From Sphingomonadaceae bacterium (GTDB taxonomy: Bacteria > Pseudomonadota > Alphaproteobacteria > Sphingomonadales > Sphingomonadaceae): DNA of 64,000 nucleotides. The translations under genes and the position numbers were made by a program. Of the stretch, positions 9,192-19,037 are shown piece after piece. The number at the start of each line of letters is the position of its first letter. Within the stretch, counting starts at the first letter, position 1. The stretch is from the NCBI GenBank assembly GCA_025359425.1, contig JANYGC010000114.1:1-64000 (forward strand), written 5' to 3'. The notes below the pieces were generated by a model. The model was not told where the DNA came from. It ran no database searches and saw only the letters and a program-made list of their open reading frames with translations.

Positions 9192-10237
9192 AATGGATCA
9201 AGCGCGGGGCGCTGGTGCTGGCAATTTCATTCCTCGCCATGACGTTCGTCAACGCCAGCTGGCTGGCGCAACCGCCCAGAGGCTATGTCCACCTGCTCGC
9301 GCACCGCGGCACGGCGCAGCAGTTCAGCCACCAGAGCCTCGGCAACGAAGGCTGCACCGCGAGCCGGATCGAGCTGCCGGTGCACGATTACCTCGAGAAT
9401 ACCCTGCCCGGCCTGCAAATGGCCGACAGCCTTGGCGCGGCGATGATCGAGGTCGACATTGCCCCCACCGCCGACGGCAAGCTTGCGCTGTTTCACGACC
9501 ATGCGCTGGATTGCCGGACCGATGGCACGGGCGAGGTCAAGGACATGACCCTCGCGCAATTGAAAGCGCTCGACGCGGGCTATGGTTACACGGCGGACGG
9601 CGGCAAGAGCTTCCCGTTCCGCGGCAAGGCGCTGGGCTATATCCCCAGCATCGAACAAGCGCTCGTCGCAATGCCCGACGGACCGCTGCTCTATAACCTC
9701 AAGGGCAAGACCCCCGACGAAGCGCAGCGCCTGGTCGCCGCGCTCAAGGCAGCCGGGCGCGACGTGGTCAAGATCGGCGATGCGTTCTCCGCGCCCGAGG
9801 CCGAACTGGCGGCGATCCGGGCCGCTTTCCCCGGGGTCTGGGCCTACAGCGCCGAAGGGATCAAGGCCTGCACCAAGGCCTATCTGCTCCAGGGTTGGTT
9901 CGCCATGACGCCAGAGGCCTGCCGCAATGGCACCATCGCGGTGCCGCTCAACTTCCAGTGGGCTTTCGCCGGCTGGCCCAACAAAGTCCAGGCGCGAATG
10001 GCGGCGGTTGGCGGGCACGTGATCCTGATGGGCCCCTATTCATCGGGCCAGGCACCGCTGGGCCTCGACCTGCCCGAACAGCTCGGCCAGGTGCCCTCGA
10101 CCTTCACCGGCACGGTCTGGGTCGACGATATCTGGACCATCGGCCCCGCGCTCCACCCCGCCGCCAACCACCGCAATGCGCGGCAGGAAGCGGAGACGGC
10201 GGCCGGGCTCGAGGCGCGGCGCAAAGCGCGGGACTAA
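9188..10237 (+). CDS. Glycerophosphodiester phosphodiesterase family protein
   Basis: LLAHRGTAQQ, ENTLPGLQMADSLGAAMIEVDIAPTADGKLALFHDH; ATGA overlap with ribF. Confidence 0.88.
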   Translation: MKWIKRGALVLAISFLAMTFVNASWLAQPPRGYVHLLAHRGTAQQFSHQSLGNEGCTASRIELPVHDYLENTLPGLQMADSLGAAMIEVDIAPTADGKLALFHDHALDCRTDGTGEVKDMTLAQLKALDAGYGYTADGGKSFPFRGKALGYIPSIEQALVAMPDGPLLYNLKGKTPDEAQRLVAALKAAGRDVVKIGDAFSAPEAELAAIRAAFPGVWAYSAEGIKACTKAYLLQGWFAMTPEACRNGTIAVPLNFQWAFAGWPNKVQARMAAVGGHVILMGPYSSGQAPLGLDLPEQLGQVPSTFTGTVWVDDIWTIGPALHPAANHRNARQEAETAAGLEARRKARD

Positions 10238-10392
10238 TCCTCCTCCTCGGGGGGAGGGGGACCATGCTCTTGCATGGTGGAGGGGCACGCGCGGTGATCG
10301 CAACATCGCGAGGGCAGGACCACTGGCCTGTACCCCTCCACCAGCTGCGCTGGTTCCCCTCCCCTCCTGAGCCTGTCGAAGGGCGGGGAGGA
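10237..10392. repeat. Palindromic intergenic repeat element (second MITE/REP-like copy class)
   Basis: GGGGAGGGGGACCATGCTCTTGCATGGTGGAGGGGCAC mirrored by reverse complement of GTACCCCTCCACCAGCTGCGCTGGTTCCCCTCCCC; contains CCTGAGCCTGTCGAAGG. Confidence 0.75.
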
Positions 10393-10431
10393 TTTGCGAA
10401 ACCGAGCCGCGCTCGCTAAGGCCCGCCGGTC

Positions 10432-13383
10432 ATGACCGAACCGCGCGATTACCGAGACACCGTCTTCCTGCCGAAGACCGACTTCCCGATGAAGGCCGGG
10501 CTCCCCGCCAAAGAGCCGCATATTCTAGCGCGCTGGCTGGACGGGGATCTGTACCGGCAATTGCGCGATGCCCGCGCGGGCGCTCCGAAGTTCATCCTCC
10601 ACGATGGCCCGCCTTACGCCAATGGCGATATGCACATCGGCCACGCGCTCAACCATATCCTGAAAGACATGGTCTGCCGCACGCAGAACCTGCTGGGCAA
10701 GGACGCGCCGTATGTGCCGGGGTGGGACTGCCACGGGCTGCCGATCGAGTGGAAGGTCGAGGAGCTTTACCGCAAGAAGAAGCTCGACAAGGACCAGGTC
10801 GATCCGATCGAGTTCCGCGCCGAATGCCGCGCCTATGCGCAAGGCTGGGTCGATGTGCAGCGCGAGCAATTGAAGCGACTGGGCATCAACGCCGACTGGG
10901 ATCATCCCTACCTGACGATGGATGCGCAGGCCGAAGGCACGATCGTCGCCGAGCTGATGAAGTTCGCGGAATCGGGCCAGCTTTATCGCGGAGCCAAGCC
11001 GGTGATGTGGTCGCCGGTTGAAAAGACGGCGCTGGCCGAGGCCGAGATCGAATACGAGGATGTGGTCTCGACCCAGATCGATGTGGCGTTCGAGATTGTT
11101 GAGTCGCCGATTGCGGAACTGGTCGGTGCCTATGCGGTGATCTGGACGACGACACCGTGGACGATCCCGGTGAACCAGGCTTTGGCTTATGGGCCTGAGG
11201 TTGATTACTCGCTCTTTGAAATCAAGACCGGCGAGATTGACGACAATCCGCAACTTGAGGCTTGGCGAGGCAAGCTACTGCTGGTTGCGACGGCACTGGT
11301 GCCGACCTTCCTCAAGCGCGTCGGCTGCGAATTCGATAACAGCGATTACGTCCACACATACTACAAGGGCGGCTGGGCGCTTGAAGGCGCAATCGCCCGC
11401 CACCCGATGCACCACCTCGGCGGGTTCTTCGCCAAGCCCCGTCCATTCCTGCCCGGCGACTTCGTTACCACCGACACCGGCACCGGCCTCGTCCACATGG
11501 CGCCCGATCACGGCGAGGACGATTTCGCGCTGTGCAAGTCGGCCGGAATCGAGCCGGTGTTCGCGGTGGAAGCCGACGGCAAGTACCGCGACGACTGGGG
11601 CTGGCTGGGCGGGCAGGGCTCGGTCATCAACGCCAAGTTCAACGCGCCCGACGGGCCGATTTGCGAGGCCTTGCGTGAGGCCGGCGGGCTGCTTGCTGCC
11701 AGTGCCGATTACAAACATTCGTACCCGCATTCGTGGCGCTCCAAGGCCAAGGTGATCTATCGCTGCACCCCGCAGTGGTTCGTGCCGATGGATCGCCCGG
11801 TCGATCTGCCGCACGCCAAAACCCTCGCTGAAAAGGGCTGGGAGAACGAAGGCGGGGCGGTGCTGCACGACACTGCCACGTTGCGCCAGATCGCCATGCA
11901 GGCCATCGCCGATACGCGGTTCGTGCCCGAAAAAGGCCGCAACCGGCTCGGCTCGATGGTCGAAGGGCGGCCCGACTGGGTGCTCAGCCGCCAGCGCGCG
12001 TGGGGCGTGCCGATCACGCTGTTCGTCAAGCTGGGCACGAACCAGTACCTTGACGATCCCGCCGTCAACGCGCGCATTGTCGCGGCAGTGAAAGCGGACG
12101 GCGTCGATGCCTGGAGCGACGAGCGCGCGCAGGAATACCTCGGCAGCGACTACCGCGCCGACGATTACGAGCGGGTCACCGACATTCTCGACGTGTGGTT
12201 CGATTCGGGCAGCACCCACGCCTTCGTGCTCGCAAGCGGGCGCTGGCCTGACTTGACCCGGCCCGAGGGTTACTGCGGCCCCCTCGCCGACATCTACCTC
12301 GAAGGCAGCGACCAGCATCGCGGCTGGTTCCAGTCCAGCCTGCTCGAAAGCTGCGCCACGCGCGGCCATGCGCCGTACAAGGCGGTGCTGACGCACGGCT
12401 TCACGATGGATGCCAAGGGCATGAAAATGTCCAAGTCGCTCGGCAACACCACCGATCCGCTCAAGGTGATGGAGGTTTATGGCGCCGACATCGTCCGGTT
12501 GTGGGCGCTGACGGTCGATTTTACCGAAGACCACCGGATCGGCGACGAAATCCTCAAGGGCGTGTCCGACCAGTATCGCAAACTGCGCAACACCTTCCGC
12601 TATCTGCTGGGCGCGCTGGAGGGGTTCAGCGAGGCGGAACGGGTCGAGGCCTCGGCGATGCCCGAGCTGGAACGCTACATGCTTCACAATCTGGCGGAAA
12701 TTGACACGAAGCTCCGAGACGCTGTCGATTCCTTCGATTTCAACACTTACGTCCGTGCGTTGACCGATTTCTGCAACGAAGACCTCAGCGCCTACTTTTT
12801 CGATATCCGCAAGGATTCGCTCTATTGCGACGTCGGACCAATGCTGCCGGAAGGCACGGCGAAGCGCCAAGCCTACCGCACTGTGCTCGACACACTGTTC
12901 CACGCGCTGGTGCGCTATGCGGCACCGGTGCTGGTGTTTACCGCCGAGGAAGTTTGGGCGACGCGGTTTCCTGATGAAGACAGCGTGCATTTGCTGGAGT
13001 GGCCGGAAGTTGATTCCGCGTGGAGAGACTTTGACATCGAGGCCAAATGGGATCGCCTAAGCTATTTCCGCCGCGCTGTGACAACTGGAATTGAACCATT
13101 TCGGCGAAGCAAGGAAATTGGATCAAGCCTAGAAGGCGACATAACCCTGACGGTGCTCGATGAAGACGACAAAGCTCTCTTGCAAAGCATCGACTTTGCT
13201 GAGCTCGCAATCGTCTCCAGCTGCACCATTGTCGTTGATGCTTCGAAGGAAGAAATCCTTCTCGCCAAAACCACCAACCACAAATGCGACCGCTGCTGGC
13301 GGCACCTGCCCGAGGTCACCGAGGACGGTGCGCTTTGTTCACGTTGCGATCAGGTGGTGAGCGGCATGGACGCGCACGCATGA
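10432..13383 (+). CDS. ileS: Isoleucyl-tRNA synthetase
   Basis: HIGH (MHIGHALNH), KMSKS (GMKMSKSLGNT), C-terminal CDRCWRHLP...CSRC zinc motif. Confidence 0.98.
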   Translation: MTEPRDYRDTVFLPKTDFPMKAGLPAKEPHILARWLDGDLYRQLRDARAGAPKFILHDGPPYANGDMHIGHALNHILKDMVCRTQNLLGKDAPYVPGWDCHGLPIEWKVEELYRKKKLDKDQVDPIEFRAECRAYAQGWVDVQREQLKRLGINADWDHPYLTMDAQAEGTIVAELMKFAESGQLYRGAKPVMWSPVEKTALAEAEIEYEDVVSTQIDVAFEIVESPIAELVGAYAVIWTTTPWTIPVNQALAYGPEVDYSLFEIKTGEIDDNPQLEAWRGKLLLVATALVPTFLKRVGCEFDNSDYVHTYYKGGWALEGAIARHPMHHLGGFFAKPRPFLPGDFVTTDTGTGLVHMAPDHGEDDFALCKSAGIEPVFAVEADGKYRDDWGWLGGQGSVINAKFNAPDGPICEALREAGGLLAASADYKHSYPHSWRSKAKVIYRCTPQWFVPMDRPVDLPHAKTLAEKGWENEGGAVLHDTATLRQIAMQAIADTRFVPEKGRNRLGSMVEGRPDWVLSRQRAWGVPITLFVKLGTNQYLDDPAVNARIVAAVKADGVDAWSDERAQEYLGSDYRADDYERVTDILDVWFDSGSTHAFVLASGRWPDLTRPEGYCGPLADIYLEGSDQHRGWFQSSLLESCATRGHAPYKAVLTHGFTMDAKGMKMSKSLGNTTDPLKVMEVYGADIVRLWALTVDFTEDHRIGDEILKGVSDQYRKLRNTFRYLLGALEGFSEAERVEASAMPELERYMLHNLAEIDTKLRDAVDSFDFNTYVRALTDFCNEDLSAYFFDIRKDSLYCDVGPMLPEGTAKRQAYRTVLDTLFHALVRYAAPVLVFTAEEVWATRFPDEDSVHLLEWPEVDSAWRDFDIEAKWDRLSYFRRAVTTGIEPFRRSKEIGSSLEGDITLTVLDEDDKALLQSIDFAELAIVSSCTIVVDASKEEILLAKTTNHKCDRCWRHLPEVTEDGALCSRCDQVVSGMDAHA

Positions 13384-13895
13384 CCCGCAACCGCACCTTC
13401 GGCCTCATCCTGGCCGCGCTGATCTTTATCGCCGACCAGGCGGTCAAGTGGTGGGTGACCGGGCCGCTCGGGCTGGTCCAGGAACGCGATCAGCTCTTCG
13501 TGAACCCGATCTTCAATTTCACCCGCACCCACAATTACGGCGTCTCGCTCGGCATCTTCACCGCGCAGTCCGAAGCCATGCGCTGGGCGCTCGTCGCCAT
13601 GACCGCTGCCATCGCGCTGGTCGTGCTGGTCTGGCTGCTGCGCGAACGCAAGCTGGGCGAGATTATCCCGCTCGGCATGGTGCTCGGCGGCGCGCTCGGC
13701 AATATCCGCGACCGGGTGAGCTTTGGCTACGTGGTCGACTATGCCGACCTCCACTTCGGCACATTCCAGCCGTTCCTGGTGTTCAACCTGGCCGATGCGG
13801 CGATCACGATCGGGGTGGTTATTATCCTTGCCCGCAGCTTCCTAATCCGCGAAAAGCGACCACAAGAAGCGGGCGCTCCCGCTACGGAGACTTAA
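13380..13895 (+). CDS. lspA: Lipoprotein signal peptidase
   Basis: ADQAVKWW, NFTRTHNYGVSLGIF, GGALGNIRDR, FNLADAAITIG; ATGA overlap with ileS. Confidence 0.95.
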   Translation: MTRNRTFGLILAALIFIADQAVKWWVTGPLGLVQERDQLFVNPIFNFTRTHNYGVSLGIFTAQSEAMRWALVAMTAAIALVVLVWLLRERKLGEIIPLGMVLGGALGNIRDRVSFGYVVDYADLHFGTFQPFLVFNLADAAITIGVVIILARSFLIREKRPQEAGAPATET

Positions 13896-13896
13896 A

Positions 13897-14307
13897 ATGC
13901 GTAAGACCACTGGTGTGATCCTCGTTTCGGCTTCGGCGCTGCTGCTGGCAAGCTGCGGCGGCGGCGGGCTGTTCAACCGCTCGCGCCCCGATGAATTCGC
14001 CGTGCAGCGCCAGGCGCCGCTGGTGGTGCCGCCCGATTTCGCGCTGACCCCGCCGACCCCGGGCGCGCCGCGCCCGACCGACGCGAGCACTGCGCAGCAG
14101 ACCTCGACCGTGCTGTTTGGCAGCCCGCAGCCGCGCTCGGGCGTGGAGACTTCGGTGGGCAACAAGGCCGGGCAGGCCGCGCCGTCGATCCGCTCGACCG
14201 TGGGCGATCCCGCGACCCAGACGGTCGATGAAGGTTCGGTCGTGCGCGACATCGTCGGCGCGCCCGAAGGCGACGGCCGCGAGGCGACCACCACCATCGG
14301 CGGCTGA
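13897..14307 (+). CDS. DUF3035 domain-containing lipoprotein
   Basis: Lipobox LLLASCGGGG; RPDEFAVQRQAPLVVPPDFALTPPTPGAPRP. Confidence 0.85.
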   Translation: MRKTTGVILVSASALLLASCGGGGLFNRSRPDEFAVQRQAPLVVPPDFALTPPTPGAPRPTDASTAQQTSTVLFGSPQPRSGVETSVGNKAGQAAPSIRSTVGDPATQTVDEGSVVRDIVGAPEGDGREATTTIGG

Positions 14308-14330
14308 TTTTCCAGTCCTGTAGATTCAGA

Positions 14331-14357
14331 AGGGCTCGCCGCAAGGCGGGCCCTTTT
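14331..14357 (+). terminator. Rho-independent terminator
   Basis: GGGCTCGCC-gcaa-GGCGGGCCC-TTTT. Confidence 0.85.
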
Positions 14358-14365
14358 CGATTGGA

Positions 14366-14590
14366 TACGCGCGGAGGTGCGGAGCAGCGGAGAGAGGAAG
14401 GATTTGGCTCTCGCAAAGGCGCAAAGAAGTCTCGCTTTGGGCGAAGCTCCGTAAAGCCTCAGATACTCAGCAAGCGAATGCCGTGGATTAGATCAAGCGC
14501 CTGCGGCGCAGAATTAAATCTTCGCGCCTTTGCGCCTTTGCGAGAGCAGTCTCTTGCTTCCCTTCTCCGCTCCTCCCCGCCTCCGCGTGA
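14366..14590. repeat. Long imperfect palindrome (~225 bp), MITE/IMU-like
   Basis: Left arm CGCGGAGGTGCGGAGCAGCGGAGAG...CTCTCGCAAAGGCGCAAAG mirrored by CGCCTTTGCGCCTTTGCGAGAGC...CTCCGCTCCTCCCCGCCTCCGCG. Confidence 0.82.
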
Positions 14591-14593
14591 ACC

Positions 14594-15913
14594 CTATTCC
14601 GGCACAACCGCTCTCTTCACCGGCACCTTGCTGACCAGCAGCTTGTCGATCTTGCGCCCGTCCATGTCGACCACTTCGAAGCGCCAATCCTGCTCGGTGA
14701 AATGCTCGCCCTCGTGCGGCAGCCGCTTGAGCACCGACAGGACGTAGCCCGCCGCGGTGGCATAGTCGCGGTCGTCGGGCAGTTCGAGGCCGAGTCGGTC
14801 GATCAGGGCGTCGACCGGCAAGGCTCCCGCCATCAGCAGTGAGCCATCTTCGCGCAAGACCAGCAGCGGTTCATCGCCTTCGTCCTGGTGGCTGGCGAAA
14901 TTGCCGACAATCGCCGAGAGCAGATCGGCCGGAGTGACCACGCCTTCGAGATGCCCGTATTCGTCGTGGACCAGCGCCATCGCTACGCCGGATTGCTGGA
15001 GCAGCCGCAGCGCGTCCATCGCATCGAGCTGGTCGGGGACGATCTCGGCCTTGCGCATCAGTTTGGGCAGGTTGACCTTGCGCCCGGCCAGCAGCACCGC
15101 GAGCACGTCCTTGACCTTGACCACGCCGACGATGTTGTCGGGGCTGCCGTCGGCCACCGGCAGCAGCGAATGGGGACTGCCCTTGATCGCGGCGCGCAGT
15201 TCCTCTTCGCTCGCCTTGCGGTCGATCGTGTCGAGCTCGATTCTGGGCGTCATCACTTCGCGCACCGGACGGTCGGCGAGCCGCATGATCCCGGTCATGA
15301 TCTGGCGTTCGTCTTCCTCGATCGCACCCGACCGCGTCGCTTCGGCGAAGATCATCTGCAGTTCCTCGGCGCTCAAGACATGCTCGCCCTTGTGGCTGAC
15401 CCCGAACAGCCGCAGCAGCACCGCCGACGAGCGATCGAGCAACCAGACCAGCGGCGCGGTGATTCGGCTGAGCAGTTTCATTGCCGGCGCGGCGATCATG
15501 GCGAGCGGCTCAGCCGCGCGCAGGGCGATCTGCTTGGGCACCAGTTCACCCACCACGAGGCTGAAATAGGTGGTCGCCGCAATGGCAATGATGAAGCCCG
15601 ATTGCGGGGCCCAATCGGCCGGCACGCCCAGTACCGCCAGCCGCTCGCCGATCGGCCCGCCCAGGCTTGCCCCGGAATAGGCACCCGCGATGATCCCGAT
15701 CAGGGTAATCCCGATTTGCGCGGTCGAGAGCAGCTTGCCCGGATCGGCGGCGAGCGCGAGCGCGACTTTGGCCCCGCCGCTGCCGCGCTCGGCCGCCATC
15801 CGCAGCCGCGCCGGGCGCGCCGAGACGATCGCCAGCTCGGACATGGCGAAGATGCCATTGAGCAGGATCAGGCCGGCAATCACCAGCACGTCGGACCAAG
15901 GAAACGGATTCAC
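14594..15913 (-). CDS. Hemolysin family protein (CNNM/CBS/transporter-associated domain)
   Basis: N-terminal TM DUF21, VREVMTPRIELDTID, CBS domains, MALVHDEYGHLEGVVTPADLL. Confidence 0.93.
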   Translation of the reverse strand: MNPFPWSDVLVIAGLILLNGIFAMSELAIVSARPARLRMAAERGSGGAKVALALAADPGKLLSTAQIGITLIGIIAGAYSGASLGGPIGERLAVLGVPADWAPQSGFIIAIAATTYFSLVVGELVPKQIALRAAEPLAMIAAPAMKLLSRITAPLVWLLDRSSAVLLRLFGVSHKGEHVLSAEELQMIFAEATRSGAIEEDERQIMTGIMRLADRPVREVMTPRIELDTIDRKASEEELRAAIKGSPHSLLPVADGSPDNIVGVVKVKDVLAVLLAGRKVNLPKLMRKAEIVPDQLDAMDALRLLQQSGVAMALVHDEYGHLEGVVTPADLLSAIVGNFASHQDEGDEPLLVLREDGSLLMAGALPVDALIDRLGLELPDDRDYATAAGYVLSVLKRLPHEGEHFTEQDWRFEVVDMDGRKIDKLLVSKVPVKRAVVPE

Positions 15914-16062
15914 GTTTCAACCGTTAGCAGCAATGTAGCCACACGCGAAGTGCGGCTGTGGGTCGTAATCCTGTCTTTGTTTGACGCCCGCCGGTCAACC
16001 TCCCATTCACATCGCGGGCGGTAGCCGAATTTCAAATGATGTATTCGAGAAGGGGAATGAAT

Positions 16063-16755
16063 ATGAAAAAATCTCGCTGGATGACTTCGGCCTTTGTTGC
16101 CGGTACATTGATGGCCACCTCGGCCTGCGTGACCGATCCCAACACGGGTGAAAAGAAGATTTCGCGGACTGCCATCGGCGGTGTCGGCGGTGCAGTGGTC
16201 GGCGGCCTCTTGGGCGGATTGATCGGCGGCAAGACCGGTCGGATCGTCGGCGCGGGCCTTGGCGGCGTGGCCGGCGGCGTGGTCGGCTACAAGATGGACC
16301 AGCAGATCAAGACGCTGCGCGAACAGACCTCCGGCTCGGGCGTCGATGTCAGCGAAACCGATGGCGGCAAGGCGATCCTCGTCAACCTGCCCGACGGCGT
16401 GACCTTCGACGTTGGCAGCGCCACGCTGCGTCCAGCTTTCCGCGCCACGCTCGACAAGGTCGCGCAGAGCCTGATCGACTATCCGCAAAGCCTGATCGAC
16501 GTTTACGGTCACACCGATTCGACCGGGAGCGATGCGTTCAACCAGCGCCTGTCCGAACAGCGCGCCGCGACCGTGATGAACTATCTGATCTCGCGCGGAG
16601 TGCCTGCTTCGCGCTTGCGCAGCCAGGGCTTCGGCGAGACCATGCCGGTCGCCTCGAACGACACCACCGACGGCCGCGCGCGCAATCGCCGCGTGGAAAT
16701 CAAGATCGTCCCGATTAGCCAGGAAGATGCCGCCGCCGCACGCGCCGGTAACTGA
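16063..16755 (+). CDS. OmpA family lipoprotein with glycine-zipper region
   Basis: MKKSRWMTSAFVAGTLMATSAC; GGVGGAVVGGLLGGLIGG; GHTDSTGSDAFNQRLSEQRA OmpA motif. Confidence 0.92.
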   Translation: MKKSRWMTSAFVAGTLMATSACVTDPNTGEKKISRTAIGGVGGAVVGGLLGGLIGGKTGRIVGAGLGGVAGGVVGYKMDQQIKTLREQTSGSGVDVSETDGGKAILVNLPDGVTFDVGSATLRPAFRATLDKVAQSLIDYPQSLIDVYGHTDSTGSDAFNQRLSEQRAATVMNYLISRGVPASRLRSQGFGETMPVASNDTTDGRARNRRVEIKIVPISQEDAAAARAGN

Positions 16756-16779
16756 ACTAGCTTCCAACCAGCCAACGAC

Positions 16780-16808
16780 GGGGGCTCGCCGCACGGCGGG
16801 CCCCTTTT
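16780..16808 (+). terminator. Rho-independent terminator
   Basis: GGGGCTCGCC-gcac-GGCGGGCCCC-TTTT. Confidence 0.85.
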
Positions 16809-16809
16809 G

Positions 16810-17643
16810 TTATGACAGTCCGGACAGCTCGCGCGCCCGGCTCGCCAGCCGCTCAACCGCCGCCGCGTGGATGCCTGGCGAACAGACCAGCACGCCGAAC
16901 GCGCGCGGATCAGCTTTGTTGAAGCTGAGCGCCTGCCCGAAGGCATCGCTCACCGCCGCGCCGGCCTCGCGCGCGATCAAGGTCGCCGCGCCGACATCCC
17001 ATTCGTAGCCCCACCGCACTGTCGCCAGCAGATCGGCCTCATCGGCGGCGACCATTGCGATGCGCAGCGCAATCGAATTGGGCTGCTCGACCGGGGTCAG
17101 GTCAAAGTCGGTCTTGGGCAAGGCCTGCGCGGGGACGCGCGCGCCGGCCAGAACCGTCCGGGTCGAAGCGCTCAGCGGCAGGTTATTGCGCCATGCCCCG
17201 CGCCCCGCCTCGGCCGACCAGAACTCGCCGCGCGCGGGCGCATCAAGGATCCCGAGCAGGGGCCGTCCGGCGCTGACCAAAGCGACCGAGATCGACCAGC
17301 CGGGCCGCCCGCGAATGAAATCCTTGGTCCCGTCGATCGGATCGACCAGCCAGATCAGGTCGGCCCCGAGCCGCTCGGGCGCGTCGATGGTTTCTTCCGA
17401 CAGCCACCCCGCCGATGGCAGCAGCTGGCCCAGCGCGGCCTTGAGGAACCGGTCCACTTCCAGATCGGCGACGCTGACCGGATCGCCGGGCTGCTTGTCC
17501 CAGCTATCGAGCGCGTGACCGTGGCCGGGCCAGCGTGCCAGCGCCAGCTGACCGGCCGCGCGCACGATTGCTTCGAGGCGGGCGCGATCGATCAAGACTG
17601 CGCCGGGCGGCGCATTCGCAGCATTGTTAGGAATCGCTCGCAA
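16810..17643 (-). CDS. cysQ: 3'(2'),5'-bisphosphate nucleotidase (inositol monophosphatase family)
   Basis: GWLSEET, WLVDPIDGTKDFIRG, EWDVGAATLIAREAGA. Confidence 0.88.
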   Translation of the reverse strand: MRAIPNNAANAPPGAVLIDRARLEAIVRAAGQLALARWPGHGHALDSWDKQPGDPVSVADLEVDRFLKAALGQLLPSAGWLSEETIDAPERLGADLIWLVDPIDGTKDFIRGRPGWSISVALVSAGRPLLGILDAPARGEFWSAEAGRGAWRNNLPLSASTRTVLAGARVPAQALPKTDFDLTPVEQPNSIALRIAMVAADEADLLATVRWGYEWDVGAATLIAREAGAAVSDAFGQALSFNKADPRAFGVLVCSPGIHAAAVERLASRARELSGLS

Positions 17644-17763
17644 CTGGCGTTCATAAAACTACCCTAGACGCGCCTGCCGGGGCTTTTCAACCCCGCCGCG
17701 CTGTGCTTAGGCGGCGCGTCACCGGGCCGCGCGGCCCGCCGCACAGCAAAGAGCCAGACCCCC

Positions 17764-18960
17764 ATGAACATCCACGAATACCAGGCCAAGGAACTGCTCG
17801 CCAAATTCGGCATCGGCATCCCCAAGGGCATCGCCGCGATGTCGGTCGCCGAAGCGGTCGAAGCTGCCAAGCAGCTCCCCGGCCCGCTTTACGTGGTCAA
17901 GGCGCAGATTCACGCGGGCGGGCGCGGCAAGGGCAAATTCAAGGAACTGGGCGCCGAAGCTAAGGGCGGGGTAAGGCTGGCAAAGTCGATCGAAGCGGTC
18001 GAGGCGGACGCCAGGGACATGCTCGGCAACACGCTGGTCACGATCCAGACCGGCGATGCGGGCAAGCAGGTCAACCGGCTCTACATCACCGACGGGGTCG
18101 ACATCGGCAGCGAATATTATCTGTCGATGCTGGTCGACCGCTCCACCGGGCGGATCGCGATGATCGCCAGCACCGAAGGCGGGATGAGCATCGAGGATGT
18201 CGCGCACGACACGCCCGAAAAGATCATCACCATCTTGATCGACCCGGCGCAGGGCTTCATGCCGCATTACGGTCGCGCGCTGGCTTTCGGGCTCAAGCTC
18301 AAGGGCGATCTGGCCAAGCAGGCGCAAGTGCTCGGCAAGCAGCTGTACGATGCGTTCATCGAACTCGACTGCGCGATGATCGAGATCAATCCCTTGGCAG
18401 AGTGCGACGGCCAGCTGCTGGTGCTCGACACCAAGATGAGCTTCGATTCGAACGCGCTTTACCGTCACCCCGATATTGTCGCGCTGCGCGACGAGACCGA
18501 GGAAGACCCCGCCGAAATCGAAGCGTCAAAGCACGACCTCGCCTACATCAAGCTGGACGGCAACATCGGTTGCATGGTCAACGGCGCGGGCCTCGCCATG
18601 GCGACGATGGACATCATTAAGCTGAACGGTGAATTCCCCGCCAACTTCCTCGACGTCGGCGGCGGCGCGAGCAAGGAAAAGGTCACCGCGGCGTTCAAGA
18701 TCATCCTCCAGGACCCGGCGGTGAAGGGGATCCTGGTCAACATCTTCGGCGGGATCATGAAGTGCGACATCATCGCCGACGGGATCGTCGCCGCAGCCAA
18801 GGAAGTGAACTTGTCGGTGCCGCTGGTGGTCCGGCTTGAAGGGACCAATGTCGAGCAGGGCAAGGCGATCCTCGAGAATTCCGGCCTGCCGATCGTCTCG
18901 GCCAGCGACCTGGGTGATGCGGCCAAGAAGATCGTCGCCGAAGTTCGCAAGGTTGCTTGA
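17764..18960 (+). CDS. sucC: Succinyl-CoA ligase (ADP-forming) beta subunit
   Basis: [42 protein letters not shown]. Confidence 0.97.
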   Translation: MNIHEYQAKELLAKFGIGIPKGIAAMSVAEAVEAAKQLPGPLYVVKAQIHAGGRGKGKFKELGAEAKGGVRLAKSIEAVEADARDMLGNTLVTIQTGDAGKQVNRLYITDGVDIGSEYYLSMLVDRSTGRIAMIASTEGGMSIEDVAHDTPEKIITILIDPAQGFMPHYGRALAFGLKLKGDLAKQAQVLGKQLYDAFIELDCAMIEINPLAECDGQLLVLDTKMSFDSNALYRHPDIVALRDETEEDPAEIEASKHDLAYIKLDGNIGCMVNGAGLAMATMDIIKLNGEFPANFLDVGGGASKEKVTAAFKIILQDPAVKGILVNIFGGIMKCDIIADGIVAAAKEVNLSVPLVVRLEGTNVEQGKAILENSGLPIVSASDLGDAAKKIVAEVRKVA

Positions 18961-18973
18961 ACTGCTAATCGAA

Positions 18974-18997
18974 TTGACGTTTCCGTAAACGTAAACT
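18974..18997. promoter_or_regulatory. Candidate LiuR/MerR-like operator upstream of etfBA
   Basis: TTGACGTTTCCGTAAACGTAAACT in the sucC-etfB gap; resembles ACGT-containing dyads recalled for branched-chain/fatty acid catabolism regulators. Confidence 0.35.
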
Positions 18998-19037
18998 AAG
19001 CGCTGCGGCGTAATTTATTGGGAAAGGCTGGAATCGC

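Noticed and set aside
8136-10392. CRISPR array from repeated CCTCCCC-type motifs
   Set aside because: Palindromic element architecture without regularly spaced unique spacers; no cas genes
11275-12990. 571-aa ORF antisense to ileS
   Set aside because: Shadow ORF of a highly conserved synthetase; no family resemblance
14888-16024. 378-aa plus-strand ORF over the hemolysin gene
   Set aside because: Antisense shadow of CBS/CNNM gene; low-complexity composition
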